Of a DNA stretch of 64,000 nucleotides, positions 12,462-23,617 are shown piece by piece. Source of the DNA: Setomelanomma holmii (taxonomy: Eukaryota; Ascomycota; Dothideomycetes; Pleosporales; Phaeosphaeriaceae); NCBI GenBank assembly GCA_010015745.1, contig ML978164.1:378445-442444 (forward strand), read 5' to 3'. Made by a program: the position numbers and the translations under genes. The notes below the pieces were generated by a model. It was not told where the DNA came from, did not search any database, and saw only the letters and a program-made list of their open reading frames with translations. Each line of letters opens with the position of its first letter. The stretch's first letter is position 1.

Positions 12462-13310
12462 TCAACGCCCTTCATCCTCCGTGGAAGGCCAGGGAGTCTT
12501 CGCAGGGAAGACGGGCAGTCGACCTCCACGCCTGAGCCTCTCAACTCTCTGCTCTTGCTCTCGCTGCTCTTCTGTATATATTCTCAGACTGTCCTGGAAG
12601 CTATGGGGCGAGCCAGGTGATGCAAGAGGAGAAGAAAGGCCCGCGGCTGGCATGCTGTTCAGATCTTCTTCACCTCTAGTAGTGGGCCGAGAAGGTGCGC
12701 TTGTGCCTAGTCGCTGGAGGGGGATCATGTTGTTGCGTCGATTTGCCGCCTCCCGCTTCTTCTTGTGGTTGCGGTAAAGGAAGGCAAGGCCAACGAGAAC
12801 AGCCAGAGCAAAGAGTAGAGGGACTCCAGCAAGCATCAGGTATTTCCAGTTGCTGTGGAGCCAAACTCCGTGATCACGCGGCTTGGCTTCGGATTCTTTG
12901 GGCGGGGCAGGAGCCGTTGACGTGGGCTCGACTGCCTTCCAAGTTGATGTTGAAGCTGACAGTGGCGGTGGCAACGAAGTGAGGCTTGATGTGAAGCCGA
13001 CAAAAGGAGTACCGCAGAGCTTATTGTAGTACTCGTAGGTACTGAGATCGTCTTCGTTGGAGCAAAATTGGTTGCAGATCGAGCCATTGATGCGCAGGGT
13101 CTTCAGGTAGTCAGACTGACAGAAGCAACTAAGGTAGGTGGCTGCATTAGCGACAGGGGTTGCAGGCGGGACACAGTTGGCCTCCGATGTCGAGAGGATC
13201 TTGCATGACTTTGCGCATGCGGGCAGCTCCGAGAACTCGATGATGCTGATTTGAGCCACCGCGACAGCTACGAGCATGGCGGCGAAGCGGAGGATGGTAA
13301 CGAAACGCAT
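12462..13310 (-). CDS. CFEM-like cysteine-rich membrane protein
   Basis: A single exon encodes 282 aa. It has a signal peptide (residues 1 to about 19), an extracellular domain with eight cysteines in CFEM order (PACAKSC, NCV, SCFC, SIC, QFC, KLC), a Pro/Ser/Thr linker, one membrane segment (YLMLAGVPLLFALAVLVGLA) and a basic stop-transfer sequence (RNHKKKREAANRR). The roughly 100-residue cytosolic tail is Ser/Pro-rich. CFEM domains occur in fungal haem-binding proteins, adhesins and plant-interaction receptors. The transmembrane form with a tail points to a receptor or surface sensor rather than a GPI-anchored haem carrier. Role inferred. Confidence 0.75.
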   Translation of the reverse strand: MRFVTILRFAAMLVAVAVAQISIIEFSELPACAKSCKILSTSEANCVPPATPVANAATYLSCFCQSDYLKTLRINGSICNQFCSNEDDLSTYEYYNKLCGTPFVGFTSSLTSLPPPLSASTSTWKAVEPTSTAPAPPKESEAKPRDHGVWLHSNWKYLMLAGVPLLFALAVLVGLAFLYRNHKKKREAANRRNNMIPLQRLGTSAPSRPTTRGEEDLNSMPAAGLSSPLASPGSPHSFQDSLRIYTEEQREQEQRVERLRRGGRLPVFPAKTPWPSTEDEGR

Positions 13311-16300
13311 CTTTGTGGTGAATTGCGTTGGAAGGTTGGTGCTGTGCGTAATTTTCAGGCGCGCGCAGGACAGAGGGAAGTCTTGGGGTCAGGGTGATTC
13401 TGTAGCTGGAAAGGTATTTTGCGATGGCCGTTTGCCAGTGGCCTCAAGCTTACCGAAGCGGCAAAGTGCCCATGCACTGGCGGCGGCAGCATCATCGTCG
13501 ACCATCGACATGGGCAGCCTGTCAAACTAATCTGAACAGTGGCCGCGTATAATGCTTCGCTGCGCTCTATCATTTCACGATCCCCAACACTTGGGCGACG
13601 ACCATCATGCAGAAGCAGAATTGAGCTTACGGCGTCTCGAATATACACACTGACTAGTTTCTCGCGAGGATCTCGACCTTTGACGAACCCTCTCCGAGAT
13701 CGTGCTGACATGTTAAGATAGCAGGAGAAAGCACCCACGGTTCCAGGCGTCATCAACGCTGGCCCCATAATCAAGCGGACTCTGCTCCACTGGGGCACAA
13801 CCTGCGCAGCCCTCTCCGGCACCGTCCGAACATCAATAACTGCAAACCGAGGGGATAACAGATACTGCTTCCACGAGAACCCTGAGGGAGCCCCACTTTG
13901 GATGCACAATGATCAGGCCTCCAACGCAAGGCGACACTCCAGGCACGAGACGAAGCGACGCAGCCCACTTGCGCAACCAGAGCGGACGCAGCGAAAGATT
14001 TGTTTCAGGCAGCTGGCCTGCATTGTGGAGGTCATGGAGACATGAGGGAACACAGAACTAGGATAGTTCTCTGTACACGCGACAGTCTTCATACAGAAGT
14101 TGCAGGCGCACGCAAAACCAGGCCATGGAAGATACCTGCGCGCTGCTGGCATACACATCTGGTCCCCGATTAGCGCGGCTTCTCGAGGAAAGCAAACCTG
14201 GACCCCTGGCTGCGCCAACGCTTGAGGCGTTCAGCTAAGTCATTACGGCTAGCGATGTGAATCACCTTGGAACGCTGGAACCGTGGAAGCGGACCTGGAA
14301 CCATAGATTGGATCGATTCATGTATCTGAGTTGTCTACTATCTTCCTGTTCAGACCGTCATAGTTAACTTTCTCTCTTTACGTCACTTTATTCGTCGCGA
14401 TTCACATAGTTACTTCTTCCATTTCAATAATCCCTCTCGATTCTCAAAGTCTCATATGCGCGTGTCAAAAGAACTTCCATCAATACTCCAAGTCTTTTGA
14501 GGCCAATAGTATGTCCTGAAGTACTGCAGAGCATATCTATGACGGTGCTCCCTGGCTGTTGCTGCGCTACGCTCATCCGTGATACTGGATGATCGTGGTC
14601 TTACCCGCAAATTCTTAATTGAGGACCTCGTTGCAGAGGTGCACCATTGGTAGTACATCAAGATCAAGCGCGGACATGCATCGCATTACGGTTCACCCGG
14701 CAGTGCTGCAGAGCCAGTCTATGGTCAAGTCACTGCCGCTTTCCAGAAGCTCTCTTCCACAGGTTGCAAGGTGCATCAATGCAAGCTACGCCGGTCAAGC
14801 GGAGTGTCAAGAGCGCACATGGCTCTTCACCAAATGGTCACCAGGCTGCAAACGCGTCGGTCGCCCATCACAACACGTCCCCGCCCCACTCAGTCCACCC
14901 CACCACCTCTAACAGACCTTTTGCAAAGGTATAGCAAAACAAGTCTTTGTGCTATATATGCCAATTCCATATTAGAATTCTTATCAATGGTCCGGCAAGA
15001 CCTTAAACTGCATGGTTGGATTGGAATTTCCAGGTATGTCGTGCATGTGAGACAGACGCAGTGCGTGCTGCTGGTGCGTGGGTTCGGTTCCCCTCGGGGT
15101 TCGATCTGAACCTACTTTCTTCCACTCTTTACTTTCTTCTTCACTTGTCTTACTTGAGCTTGAGCTCCAACACACCTCGGAAGCTAAGCCTTCCAACACT
15201 ACCTTAAGAGTTTAGAGGTGTTTTCTTTTTTGCTGCTTTTTGTGCTTCCTACACTTGCACTATCATAAGTCCCGCGCACACGTGATGCGCAGTAAGTACG
15301 CGCCGGGTTGCTGCGGCGTGCAGTTTTGTGCGTTGGTCAGACTTATCTTAATGATGCCTTGGTGGTGTCGAGTGACTGCTGCATTTCCACCTCGACGCAG
15401 ACGAGCATCTGCATGTATCCATGATCAGGGAACCTGGAGGTCCACAGCCTCCTGCTCTGCGCCTCTTACACTGCTACATACACCCATGGCAAGTGATCTT
15501 GCACTGTCAATGTGCTCTGGTGATACAGCGCCGGCCGGGGGTTTCTCACGAGCACGTACGCATGGTCAGATTCGGCCGCCTTCTCTCATCGCAACTCCAC
15601 AGTAGCCATTTTCATTGGTCTCGCGCTCTGGGGTCGAACTGCCTTGGTGCTTCGTTCATTCATAGCATGTGTAGCTCGATTTGGTACGGACGACTCGACC
15701 CTGTCTTGACCGCGCATACTTGGTCATTTACCGCTTCGCACAGCTAAAAACTCGTCCGAACGACATCCCCGCCTGGAAACACTCAAGAGTCCCATGGCAA
15801 CACCCCTAAAACGTAGTGCCAGATCCTTGGCTTCTACACACGACGTGCGCTCAACGCTCCAAAGTTGCGTGTATACCTTCGCGCAGCACCCAGCCATTAA
15901 CCTGCAAGAGGCGCCAAAGAGCCGACCAGATATGAGAAGACGCGGCGATGAAAACGTATGGCAGCGCCACCGAGGTCGGCGGTCAACGACCCATCGTCTG
16001 GCTGCATGTTAAACGTCCATTCCGGGCTCCGTTGTATATCATTCACGGGGAAGCGTCTTCGAGTAAGTATTTCTTACGTATACCATGCACTCTGGCAATC
16101 AAGCAGTCTTGGCTTCTCGTGCTGTGACGCGTCGGTATTGGCTTCGCTGCAAATCGTTTATCCATATTCTTCACGGCACGACCAGCTCGCTTAAGCCTTG
16201 CGAGCTCTTGCGTATTATTCGGTCGATCTGCCCTACATTCTACATTGCTCAACTTCACTTTCCCATCTTGACGTCCTTTGCGCTCATGGCATGACGTTAC

Positions 16301-16835
16301 CTCGCGCAAATTGTGGGATTGCTTTCCACTCAGCATGTTAGCATTCTCACTTCTTTACTCGTGAGGCCTTATGTCTGATGGATTGCGCCTTCCACGCTGG
16401 CCGCCACTTCAGAAAGAAGTCCGCGTCCCAACCTCGTTCTTCGGATCGGAAGACACCACCTAGGCACACATGATATCTCAATGCACAAGATGCACAAATC
16501 ACATAGCCATGTCATTACGATCCTTAAACCTAGAAAATGTCTAATCAAACATTGACGATCCTAAAAGACCGTGTATATCATTCGAACTCATGTACTTGCA
16601 AGCGCGAAGGCCGTTACCGAACTCCAACAACTCCAAAAACTCCAAGACGCCTTGCGCCATGTACTTAATCAGGTATATCCACCGTCCTCATCAAAATCAG
16701 TATTATATCACAGGTAAGCAATCTCCATAGACCTAGTTGATTTGCTCCATCTCATATTACTCCGCCACTCCTGGATCCCGCCCGGACAATTCCTCTCTTC
16801 TCATACGTGTATATTGACAATCTCGCATCAAGGCA
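13311..16835. other. Intergenic, no supported gene
   Basis: About 3.5 kb without a convincing gene. A frame on the minus strand (13909-13355) stays open for about 184 codons but has no early ATG (first Met near its codon 48) and no recognisable domain, so I do not call it. The stretch around 15.0-15.2 kb contains a sequence resembling a tRNA T-loop, but no tRNA fold is possible. No repeats of note were seen. Confidence 0.4.
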
Positions 16836-17591
16836 TCACCACCCCTTCGGTGCACACATCCACGGCTTTGCCTCACAAATACGCAAATATGACCTGGGCG
16901 GCGGTGTCCATACAGCACTCGAAGTACTGTTGGATTCGGATGTGGGCGTCGGAGTGACGGACGGGAGCGTGCATGGAAGGGGCGTGAGTTTGGTCTTGGT
17001 GCATGTGTTGTAGCATCTATTCAGACACACCAGTACATGTGCCATGGGCCGGGAAGTGAACGCATAACAACTAAGACTTGGAGAACTTGGAAAGAGATGA
17101 TAAGTACTTACGCTCCATACCCCACCGTCTCCCCACCACACACCGCAATTGCATCAACGCAAATCCACAGCGCCGAACACGTCGTATTCCCCTTGCTCAC
17201 ACCAGTCGGGTACCAAGGCCCCGGCGCAGGCGTGATCACAGGCTCGAAGCTCGTCAGGGTGACTTCGGCGGTGGGAGTGGTGTTGCTCGCAGGGAGGTTG
17301 GTGCATTCCGAGACGCTGAAGGTTGGGATTGCGGAAATGCCTGTTGCGCATTCGATCCATGTACTGTGTGGCTGTTAGCCACTGAGAGTCCTCTTATGTA
17401 CCGCCCTGTGTCAAAAGATGTTGGGTTCAAGGGAGTGGTCGGCTCACGTACCCGCCATAAGTGACACCGCACTCATTGGTTGCGATGAACAACTTCGTCT
17501 CCCCGCAGTCTCTCCTTACTTTCCCTGCATAGGCGGAGCTAATCAACCCGATGAGGAGAAGGAATGCCCCGGCTGTTTTGGTGAAGAGCAT
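16836..17591 (-). CDS. Small secreted cysteine-rich protein, candidate effector
   Basis: Three exons (17591-17452, 17363-17112, 17016-16836) with introns of 88, 95 and matching phases give 190 aa. Residues 1-22 form a clear signal peptide (MLFTKTAGAFLLLIGLISSA). The mature chain holds about a dozen cysteines, including DCGETK, NECG, IECATG, VSECTN, CSALWICVDAIAVCGG and, after the third exon joins, ACYNTC and LPC. The middle is Thr/Pro-rich, with N-glycosylation sites such as NTT. No known domain is recognised. Size, signal peptide and cysteine content are those of apoplastic effector candidates or cell-wall proteins. All three exons were assembled by eye; each splice site has GT and AG ends and each junction restores a cysteine-rich frame. 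Confidence 0.75.
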
Positions 17592-18744
17592 CTTGTGAGT
17601 CTCGGTGGAGGAGGTCTAGATGGCCAAGCCGACACGAAGTCAACGACAAGTAGTGTGTAGGATGTACCGGAAGAGGGACGCACGTTTTATGTTTGGTGGG
17701 AACGAAAGCCGGTGAGTTGATCAAATCCTTGAGGCAAGACCGTAGTCGCCGAAGAAGCTTGTCTGCGATGAATGAAAACTTGACCGACAATGAACAGCCG
17801 ATACCGTACGATTAAATAGATCTCACCGCGAACTGATCGTCATTACAGCCCAATAATTGTCGAAAGCTCAGCTCATAGTGGTTCTCTCGTCAATCAGCCC
17901 GCGGGTCTGATGTCGCCACGATGCGGTAGCTTCGATCTAAGACCCACATGTGGTACGTTTCGTGTCGCTGTAAGTATGGAGGTACTGTATGCTACGTTGA
18001 GAGTAGACTGTAGCCGAGCATGCGCGCTGCGCCTTGTAGTGTAGGGTGAATCTTGTTTAGTGACCTACTTTAGGGATTGATAGTCATGATTCGGTGTGCT
18101 GTCAGCAGCCGCAGGCTTCCAGAGGGGCAGGGCAAGTGAACATTCGAGCTGGGAGAGCATGTTTAGTGCGACTGATCGCATTCCAGGCCTCTGTGGTGTA
18201 GTTGAGACGTCCATAGAGCGGCAGGATGAATGACATTCCTCCCTGAGACAACGACCATTGTCGCAATGCTGATGAGTGATTCTGAATGATAAGACGTTGG
18301 CGAGATAGCAATGCAGTGTTAATGTTACATCCCATGGGATTTGTAGCATTGGTGCGATGGGATGGTGATACTAGCCAGCTCAGTCGTGGGGGGCTTAGTT
18401 CCTGGTCAACCATCGAAAATGAAATGAAGGGGATGAAAGTGTAGCAATTGGGGCGTGAATCAAGTTTGTAGAGCCCGTTGTCCACAATCCACAAGTCGTA
18501 ATCGTGATTCTGAAATTGGTGGTGAGCCCGGCTTTGAAGTGCTTCGCTGGAGCTGAGACATGGGAGATTGACAATATAACCACTTCTTTGGCATGTACCA
18601 CCGGAAGTTTTATGACCCCGCTCTTTCTATGCTGTCTCTCGATCACTCTTTTCTGCTATACAGCCCGAGCTTCTCCGATATTCTCTCGCTTGTTCATACT
18701 CGATGTGCGTTTGATTATGCTGCTTATCGCGTATGATGCTTACA
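17592..18744. other. Intergenic region between secreted protein and FMO genes
   Basis: About 1.1 kb that includes the promoter of the secreted cysteine-rich gene starting at 17591 and the 3' flank of the FMO gene ending at 18745. Short open frames here have no domain and no splice support. Nothing else seen. Confidence 0.4.
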
Positions 18745-20883
18745 CTAGACGTCCGACCGCTCGTACTTGCTCTCGTGTGTGTAGTCCTTGTTCGGTCCCT
18801 TTACGGTGTAAACAATGTCGAAGTCCTGGATGGTCGCTCCACGGAAACGGAAGCCGCATTTGTTGGTGTATGCGTCCGGCGCACACCAATGATAGCCCTC
18901 AGCAACCCACCCATCCTCGTCATCCTCGCCGCGAGGCGTTCGAATGTTCCAAGTATTGAACAAAGTGGTGGTCGTCTTGCCATCTGTATCTGCGAACCAG
19001 GCGCTGATCTTGTCCGTCGCCTCGTTGTAGCGGTAGACGTACGCGCGATGTGCGGGGAAGCTGTCGCCACACTCCATTCTGAACGTGCCTTGCTCGAAAT
19101 AGAGGTACTCTGCCGAATACGAGGGATCGGTAGGTGTTCGTGGGTGGAAGCTAGCAGTGCCCTCAAAATCCCCCCCGCCATGACGTCCGGTGATCGTGCG
19201 GTACAATTTCCACGCACCCTGTAGACCTCTGAAGATGGCGGCGGCTACGAAGCGCGCGTTGGAATTGGATGCCTGGAGTAAGGCGTTGACCTCTTGGATG
19301 ATGTTGGTAGCCTCAGGATCTGTTGTGTCTGCCGCATATCGCGATGGGAAAGCAGGACCGACCTGCCCACCGAAGACGTCGTCGCCTCGCTCGATGTCGG
19401 TAAGCCGTGCAAGCTCTTCCACCAGACCGACGTAGTCTGCCATCCAGAACTGCGGCACTTGCGGCGACTTCTCCTTCATTGCAGCTCGCATCGCCACGGC
19501 ATCTTCTTGTGAGTATAGCGGCATCACGCCCTCTTCTCGCGCCAGGCTGGGATCTGACCATACCTTGGCGATCAACCGGGCCTGCGTCTCCATCACACCC
19601 CAGTATGGGCCTTCATAGAAGCCAACAAAGCCGACGGAGGGTATCTTCGAAGTGAGGACAGAGCCTCGAGACAGGAGGAAAGGGATGCGAGGAGACGAAG
19701 GATCGTAGCTGAGAAGATCCTTGACATTATTGTTCAGAAAATCAAGTGTGGGCTTGTAGCCAGTAGCTTCGATAACGCCACTGACATGTGTGATGGTAGT
19801 GGTGGAAGTGACAGCCTCAAAGCCGCCTTGGCCATCTTCCTTGACTTCCATTGCCCACCCTTGCGCCGGCACAATGAGACCACTTCTCACGAATTCGGTG
19901 TATGTATCGCTGATGCCTGTGTATGCCGGAGAGGTTGAGCGGGTCTCTTCAGATCCTATCATGGACTGAAGGAATTCGTGTCCCTTCTGTGCCTTTTCTG
20001 AAGGCACAGTGCTAATCGTAGCTGAGATTTCACCACTTCCACGCCGAGAAAGATTGTATAGGACTAGATCGAGTGGCAGAAAGTTCGGAGCGACGTTGAT
20101 GATCTTCAGGGGCTCGTTGGTGGACGGATTCTGTGGAATGTATCGAGGTAGGGAATAGAAAGGCTTGTTGAACACATGGTGAATCTTGGTGCTCAAATGG
20201 CGGGAAGCGCTATTTCCTGGTGAGTGCTTCAAGCTGGAGACTTGAAAGGCAGCTTGAGCCGCTGCTTCTACCCCGCTGATGCCACCACCAATAACAACGA
20301 TATCTCCAGGCTTCGATCCAACAGCGTCTACACTCCGGAATGCGGACGAATGCTGGATGCCAGCTGAAGAGGCTTCGACAGTTCGCATTGGCTTGTCGAA
20401 GAATCCACTCGCAACAATGAAGTAGTCGAAGGTCTGCGTCCGGGATTGATTTGATGCCTGATCGAGTGTCGTGACCTCCCACTGTCGATAATCATTGATG
20501 CCCTTCGCCTGAATGACCGGTGTATTGTATCGGGTGTGTACCTCGAGTCCGAATTGGTGCGCATAGCTCTCCAAGTATTTGCCAACCTGCCATGCCTCTG
20601 GAAACATAGGCGGTGCCGTGGATGGATCTGCGGATGACCAGGAGAAATCGGAGAAAGCCACAGTAAATCGGCTCAAATTTGTGCGCATATGCGGGCTACA
20701 CTTGTCGCCATGATCTCCTGGCTGTGCCCTCCACATACCACCAGGACGATCGGCAGATTCGAAGATTGTGACAGAGAAACCGCCCTTCTGCAGCAGTGTC
20801 TTGGCTGTGACTAGTCCAGCAGGTCCCGCCCCGACGATGCAAACAGACTTCATCGCTGCCACTCTGGTCTTTCGCCGAACCAA
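18745..20883 (-). CDS. Flavin-containing monooxygenase with C-terminal DUF6314-type domain
   Basis: One exon of 712 codons. MKSVCIVGAGPAGLVTAK near the N-terminus is the FAD-binding GxGxxG. IQHSSAFRS matches the FMO identifying region, and DIVVIGGGISGVEAAAQAA is the NADPH-binding GxGxxG. Residues to about 520 form the FMO module. A separate domain of about 150 residues follows: LQGAWKLYRTITG, GTASFHPR, YLYFEQGTF, RAYVYRYNEATDKISAWFAD and GYHWCAPDAYTNKCGFRF. I take it as the DUF6314 family, found alone in bacteria and fused to FMOs in fungi. A second ATG at 20853 (MKSVC) lies nearer the Rossmann fold and could be the true start. FMOs oxygenate soft nucleophiles or act in specialised metabolism; the substrate is unknown. 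Confidence 0.88.
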   Translation of the reverse strand: MVRRKTRVAAMKSVCIVGAGPAGLVTAKTLLQKGGFSVTIFESADRPGGMWRAQPGDHGDKCSPHMRTNLSRFTVAFSDFSWSSADPSTAPPMFPEAWQVGKYLESYAHQFGLEVHTRYNTPVIQAKGINDYRQWEVTTLDQASNQSRTQTFDYFIVASGFFDKPMRTVEASSAGIQHSSAFRSVDAVGSKPGDIVVIGGGISGVEAAAQAAFQVSSLKHSPGNSASRHLSTKIHHVFNKPFYSLPRYIPQNPSTNEPLKIINVAPNFLPLDLVLYNLSRRGSGEISATISTVPSEKAQKGHEFLQSMIGSEETRSTSPAYTGISDTYTEFVRSGLIVPAQGWAMEVKEDGQGGFEAVTSTTTITHVSGVIEATGYKPTLDFLNNNVKDLLSYDPSSPRIPFLLSRGSVLTSKIPSVGFVGFYEGPYWGVMETQARLIAKVWSDPSLAREEGVMPLYSQEDAVAMRAAMKEKSPQVPQFWMADYVGLVEELARLTDIERGDDVFGGQVGPAFPSRYAADTTDPEATNIIQEVNALLQASNSNARFVAAAIFRGLQGAWKLYRTITGRHGGGDFEGTASFHPRTPTDPSYSAEYLYFEQGTFRMECGDSFPAHRAYVYRYNEATDKISAWFADTDGKTTTTLFNTWNIRTPRGEDDEDGWVAEGYHWCAPDAYTNKCGFRFRGATIQDFDIVYTVKGPNKDYTHESKYERSDV

Positions 20884-21237
20884 CTGAATACGAGCTTCGA
20901 GGATCTGGTCCAGTGATCTTGAATCGGAATTGAATGGTCACGTATGCTCGATTATGCACGGGGCGGTGATGGGGTAAAGTAAACGGATCGAATCCGCGCA
21001 AGGATGGTTCGACGTGGATCTGGATGAATGAAGGAAGCCGAAGCGTCCAGATGACGAAAGCCTGTGGGTTCCGTAGCTCTGGGGTTGGAAAAGTGTTCGA
21101 GGCAGTCGGGCTGGTGGGGGAGAACAAAACGAAGCTAGAGACAGCCGCGGAAATCCGGCCAATGAGAGGATGGCAGGCAGAGTGACTCGAATTTTGAGGC
21201 GAACATGAGCACCAGAAAAGGAGATGGTTATATACAG

Positions 21238-21713
21238 TCATTCATTGAGTACACCTGAGTTTATCAGAGTGCCTTTCATGGTCTGGAATTGAGTTTTGCC
21301 GTACTTGAGCAGAGGTCAGCTTGAGAGTTTTGCACATGTGGCAACCAATGGCGCATACTGAGATCAAGTACCGAATGTGACCCTTCATGGCGGTCAGTTG
21401 ACATAACCATAACCAAATTTGTGGAGGCTTACAAGCTCGGTGACGTTACGGTGCTGCTCAAATTCGGATCGAGCGAACTGCAGCATATCCTTCCGTGCAC
21501 CCTCGTCAGGGATGTTTGCAGTGCTGCGGACTATCTCGCGCCACAAAGCCAGTGCATGTTGACGTTGGATGAACTGCATTGAATTGAGCCTGCAAACAGC
21601 CACAATGTGTGCGAAAAGAGACGACATACATGATCAAGACCGACTGGACTCTTTCCTCGTGCTCGCAGCCGAGAGACTGGCCTTGAAGCTACAGTGGCAT
21701 AGCTGCGAAGCAT
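21238..21713 (-). CDS. LYR-motif mitochondrial protein, LYRM2-type
   Basis: Four small exons (21713-21630, 21573-21433, 21382-21359, 21303-21238) with introns of 56, 50 and 55 nt, all in phase 0, give 104 aa. The N-terminus (MLRSYATVASRPVSRLRARG) is a typical mitochondrial presequence. LDHFIQRQHALALWREIVR is the start of the LYR fold, with LWR in place of LYR. It continues with IPDEGARKDMLQFARSEFEQ, then HIRYLIS from a 24-nt exon, and YGKTQFQTM from the last exon. This order matches LYRM2, a matrix protein linked to respiratory complex I assembly or activity. Any single frame alone shows only part of it. The short exon 3 is supported because it restores the conserved HIRYLIS segment. Confidence 0.85.
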
Positions 21714-22105
21714 TCCTTTGCATGCAGAGTCTCGATCGACCCGACAACAAAACTTCGAGATTTAGACAATTGCGGCGATGCAATGGAACAGTCCTGTGAT
21801 GGAACGAAGGTTGAGGCTCAATCTTCATGCGGGCTGACGTAAAACGCCGCCCCTGCCATGCTAGGCCGTGAATGTTCTAGGCGCAGGAACAGCCTTGCCG
21901 TCGGCATTCGATGCCCCGCGACACGTCTCCCCACCATGTTCGACGCGACTTCTAGCTAAAACAACGAACTAGAACCGACCACCGCAAGCCGAGCTCCTCG
22001 ACCTCGTTTTTCAGAGGTGCCAGGTCTCTATCCCACGATCTCGCCGACTGCCAACCTACTGCCGAGTAGAAGTCAACCACAAAAAGGCCAAGCACGGCGA
22101 ACACG

Positions 22106-22771
22106 ATGCCTCGTCGCATCACGCACCGCATGCAACGCGAAGCCTACGTTCGCAAGGTCGTTGAATGCGATCTCGATATGTCGATGATGCGCGCCACAGA
22201 TATCGCTCGCAATCTCCATTTCGAATTCTTCACCTCTGCTTCTGAGGTCGAGGTCGATCAGCTCGAGGCCTGTGTAGACATCATCGAGGAGACCGCAGGA
22301 TCCGACTACAAGAATTCAAGCATTGGCTGGAACAGAAGCGACAAGCTGGAGGAGATGAAGGACAAGGACATGATGTATCTTTTCATCCGGAAAAGCGATG
22401 CGCATGAAGACGACAAGACCTCCAGCTGGCCCCATTCTATTCTCGGGTTCCTGTCCTTCATGTTCACACGCGACGACCCACCGCATCAAGACCGCGAAGT
22501 CGTCTACATATACGAGATACATCTTCATGAGAGCCTTCGTGGGCAGGGACTCGGCTCAAGGCTGATTGAGGTTGTTGAGACCACGGCACAACTAGAGGAC
22601 GTTTCCAAGACGATGTTGACCGTCTTCACAAACAACCTTGCGGCAGAAAAGTTGTATAGGAAGCTCGGCTATGTCAAAGATGCTTGCTCACCAGAAGACA
22701 AAAAGAGGAAGACAAGGGAGGTAGAGAAGATCATCAAGGCAGACTACATGATCATGAGCAAGGAGCTCTGA
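22106..22771 (+). CDS. NAT4: N-alpha-acetyltransferase 40 (NatD), histone H4/H2A N-terminal acetyltransferase
   Basis: A single exon of 221 codons. The build is that of Naa40/Nat4: a helical N-terminal extension, SSIGWNRSDKLEEMKDKDMMYLF (here the SxGW...K..EM pattern of the family), then the GNAT core with VVYIYEIHLHESLRGQGLGSRLIEVVE as the acetyl-CoA loop and LTVFTNNLAAEKLYRKLGY as motif B. NatD acetylates the N-terminal Ser of histones H4 and H2A, without a NatA-type auxiliary subunit. The protein begins MPRR. The 5' flank from 21714 holds the promoter and is shared head to head with the LYRM2-type gene on the other strand. Confidence 0.9.
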   Translation: MPRRITHRMQREAYVRKVVECDLDMSMMRATDIARNLHFEFFTSASEVEVDQLEACVDIIEETAGSDYKNSSIGWNRSDKLEEMKDKDMMYLFIRKSDAHEDDKTSSWPHSILGFLSFMFTRDDPPHQDREVVYIYEIHLHESLRGQGLGSRLIEVVETTAQLEDVSKTMLTVFTNNLAAEKLYRKLGYVKDACSPEDKKRKTREVEKIIKADYMIMSKEL

Positions 22772-23522
22772 GGAGGATGTTTGCTTCGATCCAAGGCGTT
22801 AAGGTCATGATACCCCGGTGGTCTGGAGTAACTCAAGTTCGTGCAATCACACATATCAATGTTCACCCTGATTCTTCTTAATCCATGATATCGATGTGAG
22901 TACTCTTTGCGAATACTTTAAAGGCCACTACCTGTACAGATGAAGGAACGTGGGCCACTGAACTGGCATAATGTAGCCTCCAAGTCCCCACGTTCTTCAT
23001 TGCCCAGTGACGCCGTAATTGGACTAGTATGGATTTCACTTGGCCTCTGCGGGGCGGCCTTCAGCCCCTCACTTGATCTTCTACCTTCTCGTCTACCTCT
23101 GCAACGCTACAGAAGTAAGTCCATCCTCCTTTATACGCGCATCGCAACGTTCACACACTGACAAGCTTGACTGCAGGATCTTCTGCCTTCGGCCATCTGA
23201 GCTGTCAAGGCGAGCTCTACATCTCCCGCCTTGGGTTGCCACCGCCGAAGAGCACGTCTGCGGCGGACTCACGCTATTGGAAGCAAGGTCGGTGCTTCTT
23301 CCGTAGCCCCTGCCAGGCAGCTGCCGCCAGCGGTTAGAATATGGAGTCTCGGCTCATAGACAAGTCTGTGTGGTCACACGCCCTGCCTTCGGGCAACGTG
23401 GATGCTGGGGCATAGCCCCCGGGATTAGTTTCCTACTTAGATCCTGGGGCGCCCTAGAAATGGGAAGTATGGGAGCTACGTCGTCCCACTCCATGTCCAA
23501 GGGCAAACCAAGATCCTATTCA

Positions 23523-23617
23523 GCCGCCCAGCCTCAAATTATGTACGACTGCATTCAATTCAATGCGGCTCATTGACACTACTTAGGCTTTTGTGTCAAT
23601 GACTGGGGCTGGGCGGC
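23523..23617. repeat. Nested inverted repeat (strong hairpin)
   Basis: Two nested perfect arms: GCCGCCCAGCC near 23523-23533 pairs with GGCTGGGCGGC near 23607-23617, and inside it TCATTGACAC (about 23570-23579) pairs with GTGTCAATGA (about 23593-23602) across a 13-nt loop. A TGCC-TTCG-GGCA tetraloop hairpin and a GGGGC-ATA-GCCCC hairpin lie just upstream at about 23383-23426. This could be a structured RNA or a foldback remnant. No coding frame explains it. Confidence 0.6.

Noticed and set aside
13355..13909. 184-codon open frame on the minus strand
   Set aside because: It opens without an ATG, has no recognisable domain and no splice support; the first Met would leave only about 137 residues of doubtful composition.
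15070..15115. GGTTCGATC T-loop resemblance
   Set aside because: No complementary stems around it.
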